From Nocardioides sp. (lineage in GTDB: Bacteria > Actinomycetota > Actinomycetes > Propionibacteriales > Nocardioidaceae), in assembly GCA_021166815.1 (NCBI GenBank), contig JAJPEO010000038.1, positions 1 to 6,882 on the forward strand: DNA of 6,882 bases, read 5' to 3'. Every line of letters begins with the position of its first letter. The stretch's first letter is position 1. Shown in pieces: positions 1 through 5,086 of the stretch. The notes below the pieces were generated by a model. It searched no databases. It had not been told where the DNA came from and saw only the letters and a program-made list of their open reading frames with translations. A program made the position numbers and the translations under genes.

Positions 1-699
1 GTGGAGCGCATCGTCTCCGTCACCAAGATCTGGGCGGCCGGCGTGCAGGCCAGCCCCCTCGCGCGGATGCTGGCCGAGCAGACCGGCGCCCCGCTGGACC
101 GCGCCGGGCGGATCGGCGTCAACCCCGACCTCACCCTGCCCGGGCACCCCGAGGTGTTCGTCGTCGGCGACATGATCGCCCTCGACAACCTCCCCGGCGT
201 CGCGCAGGTCGCGATCCAGGGAGCGAAGTACGCCGGCCGTGAGATCCGCAACCGCCTCGAGGGCAAGGCGCCGCAGCCGCCGTTCAAGTACTTCGACAAG
301 GGCTCGATGGCCACGATCAGCCGGTTCAGCGCCGTGGCGATGGTCGGGAGGATCCGGGTCACCGGTCTCATCGCCTGGTTCATGTGGCTGGCGGTGCACC
401 TCGTCTACCTCACCGGCTTCAAGAACCGCGTCTCGGCGCTGCTGCGCTGGGCGGTCACGTTCATCAGCAACAGCCGCTCCGAGCGCACCTCCACCGAGCA
501 GCAGATCTTCGCGCGGATGGCGCTGGCGCGGCTCGACAAGGGCGCCGCCGACCTGGTCTCGCAGCCGGGTGAGTTCGACGCCGAGCTGGCCCGCCTGCAG
601 GAGGCGCGGCGCCTGGAGCTCGAGGCGGTCGCGGCCGAGGAGGCCCGGCTCACCGACAGCGGCGTACGCGGGGTCAGGGCCGACGACGCGCGTCGCTGA
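1..699 (+). CDS. ndh: Type II NADH dehydrogenase (NDH-2), C-terminal part, 5' end outside window
   Basis: Non-proton-pumping NADH:quinone oxidoreductase, a peripheral flavoprotein on the cytoplasmic face of the membrane that passes electrons from NADH to menaquinone. The visible 232 residues hold the second half of the protein. Residues 9-20 (KIWAAGVQASPL) are the usual NDH-2 stretch before the last FAD segment, VFVVGD at 52-57 is the FAD-binding GD motif, and AQVAIQ at 69-74 matches the AQxxxQ quinone-site motif. A hydrophobic stretch at about 122-138 followed by GFKNR resembles the C-terminal membrane-anchoring region of mycobacterial Ndh. The charged tail after residue 190 is probably variable. 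The GTG at base 1 is most likely an internal valine codon, because the family is about 450 residues and the N-terminal Rossmann motifs are missing here. No hairpin terminator follows the stop; the next gene begins 21 bases later but seems to have its own promoter. Confidence 0.9.
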   Translation: MERIVSVTKIWAAGVQASPLARMLAEQTGAPLDRAGRIGVNPDLTLPGHPEVFVVGDMIALDNLPGVAQVAIQGAKYAGREIRNRLEGKAPQPPFKYFDKGSMATISRFSAVAMVGRIRVTGLIAWFMWLAVHLVYLTGFKNRVSALLRWAVTFISNSRSERTSTEQQIFARMALARLDKGAADLVSQPGEFDAELARLQEARRLELEAVAAEEARLTDSGVRGVRADDARR

Positions 700-708
700 A
701 ACCCGTTC

Positions 709-714
709 TAGAGT
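709..714 (+). promoter_or_regulatory. Putative -10 box for a leaderless thioesterase mRNA
   Basis: TAGAGT fits the actinobacterial -10 pattern TAnnnT. Its last base lies seven bases before the A of the ATG at 721, so transcription would start on or next to the start codon. No Shine-Dalgarno sequence precedes that ATG, which agrees with leaderless translation. I see no good -35 hexamer. Confidence 0.5.
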
Positions 715-720
715 TTGCCC

Positions 721-1371
721 ATGACCGGCTACATCCTCGACGAGGCGACCACCCAGGACATCGAGCGCGAGCAGGCCACGTACGGCCCCATCGCCGAGGT
801 CCTGCGCGAGCTCGCCGAGGTGAGCATCCGCACCGAGGTCGCTCCCGAGGTGGCCGCGGAAGCGGTGGCGAGGCTCCGCGAGGTCCACACCATGCTCTCC
901 GCCGAGCTCGGTGGCGCGTCGTACGGCACACGCTTCAACAAGGAGGGTTTCGGCCGTCCGTGGGGCAATGCCGTGGTCGGCGTACGCAACCCCGTCGCCC
1001 CGCCGCTCGACATCCAGCGCGAGGACGACGGGCGGATCTGGGCCGACTTCGTGCTCGGCCCGCAGTACGAGGGCCCGCCCACGCTCGTGCACGGCGGCGT
1101 CTCGGCGCTGCTCCTCGACCAGCTGCTCGGCGAGGCGGCCGCCCACGCCGGCAGCCCGGGCATGACCGGCACCCTCACGATCCGCTACCGCCGCGGCACG
1201 CCGCTGGGCAAGCTGCACGGCGAGGCGAAGATGACCCACACCGAGGGTGTGAAGAGCTTCGTCAGCGGCCACATCGCCGACGCCGAGGGCGTGTGCGTGG
1301 AGGCCGAGGGCGTCTTCATCCTGCCCAGGTGGGCGCGCGGCGAGAACAACGGCAAGCTGCGCTTCGACTGA
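721..1371 (+). CDS. PaaI-family hotdog-fold thioesterase
   Basis: Probable acyl-CoA thioesterase of the PaaI/THEM4-like hotdog family, cytoplasmic, 216 residues. The signature is HGGVSALLLDQ at residues 124-134: H124-G125-G126 begins the central helix of the hotdog fold and D133 sits where PaaI enzymes carry a catalytic acid. The following segments at about 150-156 (GTLTIRY) and 161-171 (PLGKLHGEAKM) fit the paired beta strands of the fold. The first 90 residues form an N-terminal extension before the hotdog domain that I cannot assign. I chose ATG at 721 over an in-frame TTG at 715 because the -10-like TAGAGT lies just upstream and no ribosome-binding site serves either codon. The substrate is unknown; neighbours do not indicate one. 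Its TGA directly abuts the stop of the convergent arsR with no base between them. Confidence 0.85.
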   Translation: MTGYILDEATTQDIEREQATYGPIAEVLRELAEVSIRTEVAPEVAAEAVARLREVHTMLSAELGGASYGTRFNKEGFGRPWGNAVVGVRNPVAPPLDIQREDDGRIWADFVLGPQYEGPPTLVHGGVSALLLDQLLGEAAAHAGSPGMTGTLTIRYRRGTPLGKLHGEAKMTHTEGVKSFVSGHIADAEGVCVEAEGVFILPRWARGENNGKLRFD

Positions 1372-1713
1372 TCACTCCACGGCCAGCAGCGCCGAGAGCG
1401 CTCCGATGGCCTCGGGGTTGATCCAGTAGTAGACGTAGGTCCCGCGTCGCTCCGAGTCGACCAGCCCCGCCTCGCGCAGCGTCTTGAGGTGGTGCGAGAT
1501 CGTGCCCGACGAGAGGTCGAACGCTGGGGTGATCTCGCAGACGCACACCTCCGGCCGGGCGGCGATCATCGACGCCATGCGCAGTCGCACGGGGTCGCCC
1601 AACGCCTTGAACATCGGCGCCAGCCGGGCCGCGTCGTCCTCGGTGACGGGCGTGGCGGCGAGCCCGCAGCAGGTGACGGCGGCGCTCTGGGGCGTGGATT
1701 CGAGAACGGGCAC
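1372..1713 (-). CDS. arsR: ArsR-family arsenite-responsive repressor (Corynebacterium type)
   Basis: Dimeric winged-helix repressor of 113 residues that leaves DNA when As(III) or Sb(III) binds. The SmtB/ArsR core is clear: FKALGDPVRLRM at residues 35-46, recognition helix SSGTISHHLKTLREAGL at 68-84, and wing ERRGTYVYYWIN at 88-99. Cysteines are C15, C16, C57 and C59. C15-C16 near the N-terminus match C. glutamicum ArsR, where Cys15, Cys16 and a Cys55 from the other subunit bind arsenite. CVC at 57-59 resembles the classical E. coli-type CxC site in the DNA-binding helix region. The start is GTG at 1713; it places the CC pair exactly at 15-16, and ATGs just upstream are out of frame. Its ribosome-binding site is weak. 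The gene is divergent from arsM across 83 bases and is probably autoregulated. Confidence 0.93.
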   Translation of the reverse strand: MPVLESTPQSAAVTCCGLAATPVTEDDAARLAPMFKALGDPVRLRMASMIAARPEVCVCEITPAFDLSSGTISHHLKTLREAGLVDSERRGTYVYYWINPEAIGALSALLAVE

Positions 1714-1796
1714 GGATCCATCTTGACATCCATCGAATCAGAGGTCCAGAGTGGAACCAGGCTGATTCGACTTCCATCAAGACAGGACCCGTTTCG
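1714..1796. promoter_or_regulatory. Divergent arsR/arsM control region with mirrored operators
   Basis: An 18-base arm TTGACATCCATCGAATCA at 1723-1740 is mirrored by TGATTCGACTTCCATCAA at 1763-1780 around a 22-base centre; the outer four and inner eight bases of each arm pair. Each arm contains a TYGA-N6-TCRA site: TTGA-CATCCA-TCGA at 1723-1736 and TCGA-CTTCCA-TCAA at 1767-1780. These are imperfect dyads of the kind ArsR-family repressors bind. Binding here would block both directions at once. That ArsR binds these sites is inferred from position and symmetry. Confidence 0.75.
1723..1752 (+). promoter_or_regulatory. Putative arsM-acr3-arsC promoter
   Basis: A consensus -35 TTGACA (1723-1728) is followed after 18 bases by CAGAGT (1747-1752), an acceptable -10. 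Transcription would start near 1759 and leave a leader of roughly 38 bases. The -35 lies inside the left operator, so a bound repressor would mask it. The right operator would fall in the transcribed leader. On the opposite strand, TTGATG (1780-1775) could be the arsR -35; its -10 is less clear. Confidence 0.55.
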
Positions 1797-2660
1797 ATGA
1801 GCACCACGGACGACACCATCCGCCAGCAGGTCCAGGAGCGTTACGCCGCGGCCGCGCGGCTCGCCCTCGCCGACCAGGACGCCAGCTGCTGCGCCCCGAC
1901 CACGTCGTGCTGCGGGGACTCCGCGCCGGCCGGGTCGGTCGACCCGATCACGTCGGGCCACTACTCCGAGGACGACACCCCGTTCGACGGCGCGCTCGCG
2001 GCCTCGCTCGGCTGCGGCAACCCCACGGCGCTGGCGGAGCTCCTCCCCGGTGAGGACGTCCTCGACCTCGGGTCCGGCGGAGGACTCGACGTCCTCCTCT
2101 CCGCCCGCCGCGTCGGGCCCGACGGGACGGCGTACGGGCTGGACATGACGCCCGAGATGCTCGAGCTCGCCGAGCGCCACCGCGCCGAGGCCGGCGTGGA
2201 GAACGCGAAGTTCCTGCACGGCTCGATCGAGGACGTCCCGATGCCGGACGCGTCGGTCGACGTCGTCATCTCCAACTGCGTGATCAACCTCAGCCACGAC
2301 AAGGACGCCGTGCTGCGCGAGGCGTTCCGGGTGCTGCGCCCGGGCGGTCGCTTCGCTGTCTCCGACGTCGTGCTGCTGAAGCCCATCCCCGACGCGCTGC
2401 GCGGAGTGGTCGCGCTGTGGACCGGCTGCATCTCCGGGTCGCTGCTCGACTCCGAGTACGTCGCCAAGCTGGGCGCGGCGGGCTTCGAGGACGCGTCGGT
2501 GGAGGTGACCCGCGACTACGCGCGCGCCGACCTCGAGGCGCTGGCCGAGCAGCTCGACGCCTCGCAGCTGCCCGCGGGGATGACCCTCGCCGACGTGGTG
2601 GAGGCGCTCGACGGGGCGTTCGCCAGCGCGTTCGTCCGCGCCCGCAAGGCGCAGGTGTGA
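1797..2660 (+). CDS. arsM: Arsenite S-adenosylmethionine methyltransferase
   Basis: Cytoplasmic enzyme of 287 residues that transfers methyl groups from S-adenosylmethionine to trivalent arsenic, giving methylated and finally volatile species. SAM-binding motif I is VLDLGSGGGLD at residues 88-98, with the acidic motif II GLDMTPEML at 114-122. The three cysteines that hold As(III) in ArsM proteins appear as C73 (SLGCGNP), C161 (SNCVINL) and C211 (WTGCISG). An additional CC-x5-CC cluster lies at C31, C32, C38, C39. Length and all motifs agree with a full, active enzyme. The ATG at 1797 has an AGGA ribosome-binding site nine bases upstream. It is the first gene of the operon and its final bases overlap the acr3 start (GTGA). 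Expression should follow arsenite through ArsR. Confidence 0.95.
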   Translation: MSTTDDTIRQQVQERYAAAARLALADQDASCCAPTTSCCGDSAPAGSVDPITSGHYSEDDTPFDGALAASLGCGNPTALAELLPGEDVLDLGSGGGLDVLLSARRVGPDGTAYGLDMTPEMLELAERHRAEAGVENAKFLHGSIEDVPMPDASVDVVISNCVINLSHDKDAVLREAFRVLRPGGRFAVSDVVLLKPIPDALRGVVALWTGCISGSLLDSEYVAKLGAAGFEDASVEVTRDYARADLEALAEQLDASQLPAGMTLADVVEALDGAFASAFVRARKAQV

Positions 2661-3733
2661 CGACGACCGCCGACACCCACGACGTCGCCGCCCGGCTCTC
2701 GACCCTCGACCGGTTCCTGCCGGTCTGGATCGGCCTGGCCATGGCCGCCGGGCTCCTGCTCGGACGGCTGGTGCCGGGCCTCGGCGACGCCCTCGCTGCC
2801 GTCGAGATCGACGGGGTCTCGCTGCCGATCGCGATCGGCCTGCTGGTGATGATGTACCCCGTCCTCGCCAAGGTCCGCTACGACCGCCTCGACACCGTCA
2901 CGAGCGACCGCCCGATGATGGTCGCGTCGCTGGTGCTCAACTGGCTCGTCGGGCCGGCGCTGATGTTCGCGCTCGCCTGGCTGATGCTCCCGGACCTCCC
3001 GGAGTACCGCACCGGCCTGATCATCGTCGGGCTGGCCCGCTGCATCGCCATGGTCATCATCTGGAACGACCTGGCCTGCGGCGACCGCGAGGCCGCGGCG
3101 GTGCTCGTCGCCCTCAACTCGGTCTTCCAGGTCGTCGCGTTCGCGGGCCTGGGCTGGTTCTACCTCTCCGTCCTGCCCGGGTGGCTGGGCCTGGACCAGT
3201 CCGGCCTCGACGTCTCCACCTGGCAGGTCGCGAAGTCGGTGCTCGTCTTCCTCGGCGTCCCGCTGCTCCTGGGCTGGCTCTCGCGCCGGGTGGGGGAGCG
3301 ACGCTGGGGACGGGAGGCGTACGAGTCCTCCTTCCTGCCGCGCGTCGGTCCGTGGGCGCTGTACGGCCTGCTGTTCACGATCGTGGTCCTCTTCGCGCTG
3401 CAGGGGGAGCAGGTCACCAGCCGGCCCGTCGACGTGGCGCGCATCGCGCTGCCGCTGCTGGCGTACTTCGCGCTGATGTGGGGCGGCGGCTATCTCCTCG
3501 GCAAGGCCATGCGGATGACGTACGAGCGCACCGCCACGCTGGCCTTCACCGCCGCGGGCAACAACTTCGAGCTGGCCATCGCCGTGGCGATCGCGACCTT
3601 CGGCGTCACGTCGGGCCAGGCGCTCGCCGGCGTCGTCGGCCCGCTGATCGAGGTGCCGGTCCTGGTCGGCCTCGTGTACGTCTCCCTCGCCCTGCGCGAC
3701 CGCTACCCCCACGCCCCGGAGGTCACCCCATGA
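2657..3733 (+). CDS. acr3: Acr3-type arsenite efflux permease
   Basis: Inner-membrane arsenite exporter of the BART superfamily, 358 residues, expected to form ten helices and to expel As(OH)3 using the membrane gradient. The signature ARCIAMVIIWNDLACGD at about 127-143 contains C129, the essential thiolate of Acr3; NNFELAIAVAIA at 302-313 contains E305. Both numbers agree with the key residues described for Alkaliphilus metalliredigens Acr3 (C129, E305). The GTG at 2657 overlaps the arsM stop codon and gives the normal family length. The frame is open further upstream to 2417, but that would add 80 arginine-rich residues inside arsM and is not credible. It lacks a separate promoter and is probably translationally coupled to arsM. 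Its stop overlaps the arsC ATG. Antimonite may also be exported; that cannot be judged here. Confidence 0.95.
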   Translation: MTTTADTHDVAARLSTLDRFLPVWIGLAMAAGLLLGRLVPGLGDALAAVEIDGVSLPIAIGLLVMMYPVLAKVRYDRLDTVTSDRPMMVASLVLNWLVGPALMFALAWLMLPDLPEYRTGLIIVGLARCIAMVIIWNDLACGDREAAAVLVALNSVFQVVAFAGLGWFYLSVLPGWLGLDQSGLDVSTWQVAKSVLVFLGVPLLLGWLSRRVGERRWGREAYESSFLPRVGPWALYGLLFTIVVLFALQGEQVTSRPVDVARIALPLLAYFALMWGGGYLLGKAMRMTYERTATLAFTAAGNNFELAIAVAIATFGVTSGQALAGVVGPLIEVPVLVGLVYVSLALRDRYPHAPEVTP

Positions 3734-4128
3734 GCAAGCCCACCGTCCTGTTCGTCTGCATCCACAACGCCGGCCGCTCCCAGATGGCCTCCGGCTGGCT
3801 GCAGCACCTCGCGGGCGACCGCGTCGAGGTGCTCTCGGCCGGCTCCGCCCCGGCCGACTCGATCAACCCCGCCGCGGTCGAGGCGATGGCCGAGGTCGGC
3901 ATCGACATCGCCGGCAACCAGCCCAAGGTCCTCACCACCGAGGCCGTCGAGGCCTCCGACGTCGTCATCACGATGGGCTGCGGCGACGAGTGCCCGTACT
4001 ACCCCGGCAAGCGCTACGAGGACTGGGTCCTCGAGGACCCCGCCGGCCAGGGCGTCGAGGCCGTACGCCCGATCCGCGACGAGATCCGTACGCGGGTCGA
4101 GGCCCTGATCGCCAGCCTCGACACCTGA
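3730..4128 (+). CDS. arsC: Arsenate reductase, low-molecular-weight phosphatase-like
   Basis: Cytoplasmic enzyme of 132 residues that reduces arsenate to arsenite so that Acr3 and ArsM can act on it. The phosphatase-type loop CIHNAGRS at residues 10-17 provides the nucleophile C10 and anion-binding R16. EDP at 102-104 carries the likely general acid D103. A second redox pair occurs in TMGCGDECPYYPGKRYEDW: C84 and C88, a C-x3-C spacing, suggesting a thioredoxin-style cysteine relay rather than the single-cysteine mycothiol-dependent enzymes of C. glutamicum. The host probably makes mycothiol, so the electron donor is still open. ATG at 3730 overlaps the acr3 stop (ATGA), implying coupled translation. 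It ends the ars operon; a C-rich tract and an 80-bp palindrome follow. Confidence 0.95.
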   Translation: MSKPTVLFVCIHNAGRSQMASGWLQHLAGDRVEVLSAGSAPADSINPAAVEAMAEVGIDIAGNQPKVLTTEAVEASDVVITMGCGDECPYYPGKRYEDWVLEDPAGQGVEAVRPIRDEIRTRVEALIASLDT

Positions 4129-4164
4129 CCCCCGGCCCGCCTCCCCCCTCTCCCGACTCTCCCC
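4129..4164 (+). terminator. C-rich, G-poor tract, possible Rho entry site
   Basis: Directly after the arsC stop, 31 of 36 bases are pyrimidines, mostly C, with only four G and one A. C-over-G enriched, unstructured RNA is the usual description of a Rho utilisation site. It precedes the large palindrome, so Rho-dependent termination of the ars operon before tRNA-Lys is plausible. This is compositional inference only. Confidence 0.35.
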
Positions 4165-4240
4165 ATGTAACCGGCAGTTAGGCGCACTGGCCGTCACGAA
4201 TTCGCGACGGCCAGTGCCACCAACTGCCGGTTACATGGGG
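4161..4240. repeat. 80-bp near-perfect palindrome
   Basis: Bases 4161-4240 fold back on a centre at AATT (4199-4202). Thirty-six of 40 base pairs match. The outer arm of 19 pairs (CCCCATGTAACCGGCAGTT / reverse at 4222-4240) is perfect; mismatches fall at 4180/4221, 4182/4219, 4183/4218 and 4196/4205; the inner 12 pairs 4184-4195/4206-4217 are perfect. It lies between the convergent arsC and tRNA-Lys genes. No T-run follows on either strand, so it is not a standard intrinsic terminator, although such a hairpin could stop polymerase or protect 3' ends. It contains no gene. A REP-like or MITE-like genomic repeat is possible but cannot be tested from one copy. Confidence 0.9.
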
Positions 4241-4267
4241 GCTTGGCCACGGGGGGCAAGGGGTACG

Positions 4268-4340
4268 TAGGCCTCGTGGGACTCGAACCCACAACCAGCG
4301 GATTAAAAGTCCGATGCTCTGCCAATTGAGCTAGAGGCCC
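4268..4340 (-). tRNA. tRNA-Lys (anticodon UUU)
   Basis: A 73-base cloverleaf on the minus strand. Acceptor strands GGGCCTC (4340-4334) and GAGGCCT (4275-4269) pair over seven positions, the first as G-U. The D arm starts GCTC at 4331. The anticodon loop reads CTTTTAA, giving anticodon TTT for lysine. The T arm GTGGG-TTCGAGT-CCCAC spans 4292-4276 with the standard TTCGA loop. The discriminator is A at 4268. CCA is not encoded and must be added by nucleotidyltransferase. Confidence 0.96.
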
Positions 4341-4373
4341 TGGTGTTTCCGCGGTCGATCCGCGGGCGAGGCA

Positions 4374-4379
4374 AGGCTA
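4374..4379 (-). promoter_or_regulatory. Putative tRNA-Lys -10 box
   Basis: On the minus strand TAGCCT (4379-4374) fits TAnnnT and would start transcription near 4367, about 27 bases before the mature tRNA 5' end. No convincing -35 is visible at the expected distance. Confidence 0.35.
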
Positions 4380-4470
4380 CCCGCGGGCGGTTCCACCCTC
4401 CCGAACGGCCCGGGACACCGACCGTTCATCCACATGAGTGTGGCGAGGGGGTGGATCGTGGCGAGTTTGC

Positions 4471-4479
4471 TGATAGCGT
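4471..4479 (+). promoter_or_regulatory. Putative extended -10 promoter of the cold-shock gene
   Basis: TGA-TAGCGT matches an extended -10 element (TGn followed by TAnnnT). A weak -35 candidate, TGGATC, lies at 4452-4457. Transcription would begin around 4485-4487, giving the cold-shock mRNA a leader of about 165 bases. Confidence 0.5.
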
Positions 4480-4484
4480 CCTCC

Positions 4485-4532
4485 ATGCAACAGGTGCAAG
4501 TTCCAGCAGGTCGACGCCCGCGGAGTTTGTGA
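4485..4532 (+). CDS. Possible leaderless 15-codon upstream ORF in the csp leader
   Basis: ATG at 4485 sits six bases after the end of the TAGCGT -10 box, so it would fall at or very near the 5' end of the csp transcript. It encodes MQQVQVPAGRRPRSL and stops with TGA at 4530-4532. There is no ribosome-binding site, so it could only be read as a leaderless start. Its third codon positions are far less G/C-rich (7 of 15) than those of the neighbouring genes, which speaks against an ordinary protein. If translated, it may act by translation itself, for example by sensing ribosome state in the cold. It may also be a chance ATG. Confidence 0.3.
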   Translation: MQQVQVPAGRRPRSL

Positions 4533-4651
4533 TCCAACGGCGTTTCTTCTTCGGGCCAAGCCAGCTTGAAAGTCGGAGCGACGTGTCACCGCATCTGGTG
4601 TGGGTCGCCGAGGTGGCGGCTCTCGCCCCGATATGAGGAGTAACGAGCAAC
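4485..4651 (+). promoter_or_regulatory. Long structured 5' leader of the cold-shock mRNA
   Basis: The stretch between the predicted start point and the csp ATG is about 165 bases, typical of cold-shock mRNAs whose leaders change fold with temperature. A visible hairpin pairs GCGAC (4578-4582) with GTCGC (4604-4608) and, inside it, CACC (4587-4590) with GGTG (4597-4600). A smaller one is CAAG/CTTG at 4557-4568. The ribosome-binding site GAGGAG lies at 4635-4640, with a CTCTC at 4620-4624 that could partly pair with it. Regulation by temperature is inferred from the family. Confidence 0.45.
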
Positions 4652-4855
4652 ATGGCTCAGGGCACCGTTAAGTGGTTCAACGCTGAGAAGGGCTTCGGCT
4701 TCATTGCACAGGAGGACGGCGGCGACGACGTCTTCGTGCACTACTCGGCGATCCAGTCGCAGGGCTACAAGTCCCTCGAGGAGAACCAGAAGGTCGAGTT
4801 CGACGTCACGCAGGGTCCCAAGGGTCCCCAGGCGGAGAACGTTCGCCCGGTCTGA
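4652..4855 (+). CDS. cspA: Cold-shock domain protein
   Basis: Small cytoplasmic single-stranded nucleic-acid binder (RNA chaperone) of 67 residues, exactly the normal length of CspA-type proteins. RNP1 is KGFGFI at residues 13-18 and RNP2 is VFVHY at 27-31; the opening GTVKWFN at 4-10 is nearly universal in the family. The ATG at 4652 follows a GAGGAG ribosome-binding site by 11 bases. Codon choice is noticeably less GC-extreme than in neighbouring genes (GCT, GTT, ATT, GCA occur early), as often seen in highly expressed genes. It ends with tandem in-frame stops TGA-TAG. It stands alone, with its own promoter upstream and a terminator hairpin downstream. Whether it is cold-induced or constitutive cannot be told. 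Confidence 0.97.
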   Translation: MAQGTVKWFNAEKGFGFIAQEDGGDDVFVHYSAIQSQGYKSLEENQKVEFDVTQGPKGPQAENVRPV

Positions 4856-4866
4856 TAGCGACCGAC

Positions 4867-4883
4867 CTGGACGCACCGTCCAG
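4867..4883 (+). other. Hairpin shortly after csp
   Basis: CTGGACG (4867-4873) pairs perfectly with CGTCCAG (4877-4883) around a CAC loop. It lacks a T-run and lies between the csp stop and the larger hairpin, so it is more likely a 3'-end stabiliser or part of a two-hairpin terminator. Confidence 0.5.
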
Positions 4884-4892
4884 ATCTCACGT

Positions 4893-4932
4893 CGGATCCC
4901 ATCTCGCTTGCGAGGTGGGATCCGTCCCATTT
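4893..4932 (+). terminator. Intrinsic terminator of csp
   Basis: A 14-bp stem pairs 4893-4906 with 4911-4924 around a CTTG tetraloop, with a single T-G wobble at 4902/4915. The 3' flank TCCCATTT is only weakly T-rich, as is usual in high-GC actinobacteria. It closes the csp transcript. Confidence 0.8.
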
Positions 4933-4981
4933 CAGCGGTCCAGTCCACCGACGTCGTGGCCTTGCCTGCGGGGGGAGAATA

Positions 4982-5005
4982 CAGATGACCCATCTGGATC
5001 ATTTT
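4982..5005 (+). terminator. Weak second hairpin with T-run
   Basis: CAGATG (4982-4987) pairs with CATCTG (4991-4996) around ACC, followed by GATCATTTTT. The stem is short, but it is followed by one of the better T-runs in the window. It could be a back-up terminator before the small gene at 5087, or lie within that gene's promoter region. I see no convincing promoter for that gene; TAGAAC at 5021-5026 is a poor -10 candidate. Confidence 0.3.
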
Positions 5006-5086
5006 TGCCCCAAACAGGTTTAGAACGGCCTGGGAACGGGCATCGTCAGAGATCGACCTCTACCAGCGCAGAAGGAGGGCCCAGAC

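Noticed and set aside
715..720. TTG at 715 as thioesterase start
   Set aside because: It would add only Met-Pro, has no ribosome-binding site, and would lie upstream of the start point predicted from the TAGAGT box.
2417..2656. Upstream extension of the acr3 frame by 80 residues
   Set aside because: It lies inside arsM in another frame, is arginine-rich as such shadows are, and would exceed the family's length. GTG at 2657 puts C129 and E305 at their known positions.
2516..3712. Long open frame on the minus strand across acr3
   Set aside because: A shadow of the high-GC acr3 gene: low-complexity, charged residues, no recognisable motif.
4203..4219. The palindrome's right arm shares CGACGGCCAGTGCCA with the pUC/M13 primer region, next to a GAATTC
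   Set aside because: The same bases are half of a palindrome whose other arm matches them, and the flanks are host-like on both sides. A chance match is more likely than vector carry-over, though checking raw reads would settle it.
4268..4340. tRNA-Lys 3' end as an attachment site of an ars island
   Set aside because: The 3' end does face the ars genes, but I find no second copy of the tRNA end and no integrase in the window, and ars gene composition resembles the rest.
4633..4671. ATG inside the csp ribosome-binding site with a 12-codon frame overlapping the csp start
   Set aside because: It has no ribosome-binding site of its own and uses bases of the csp GAGGAG; most likely chance.
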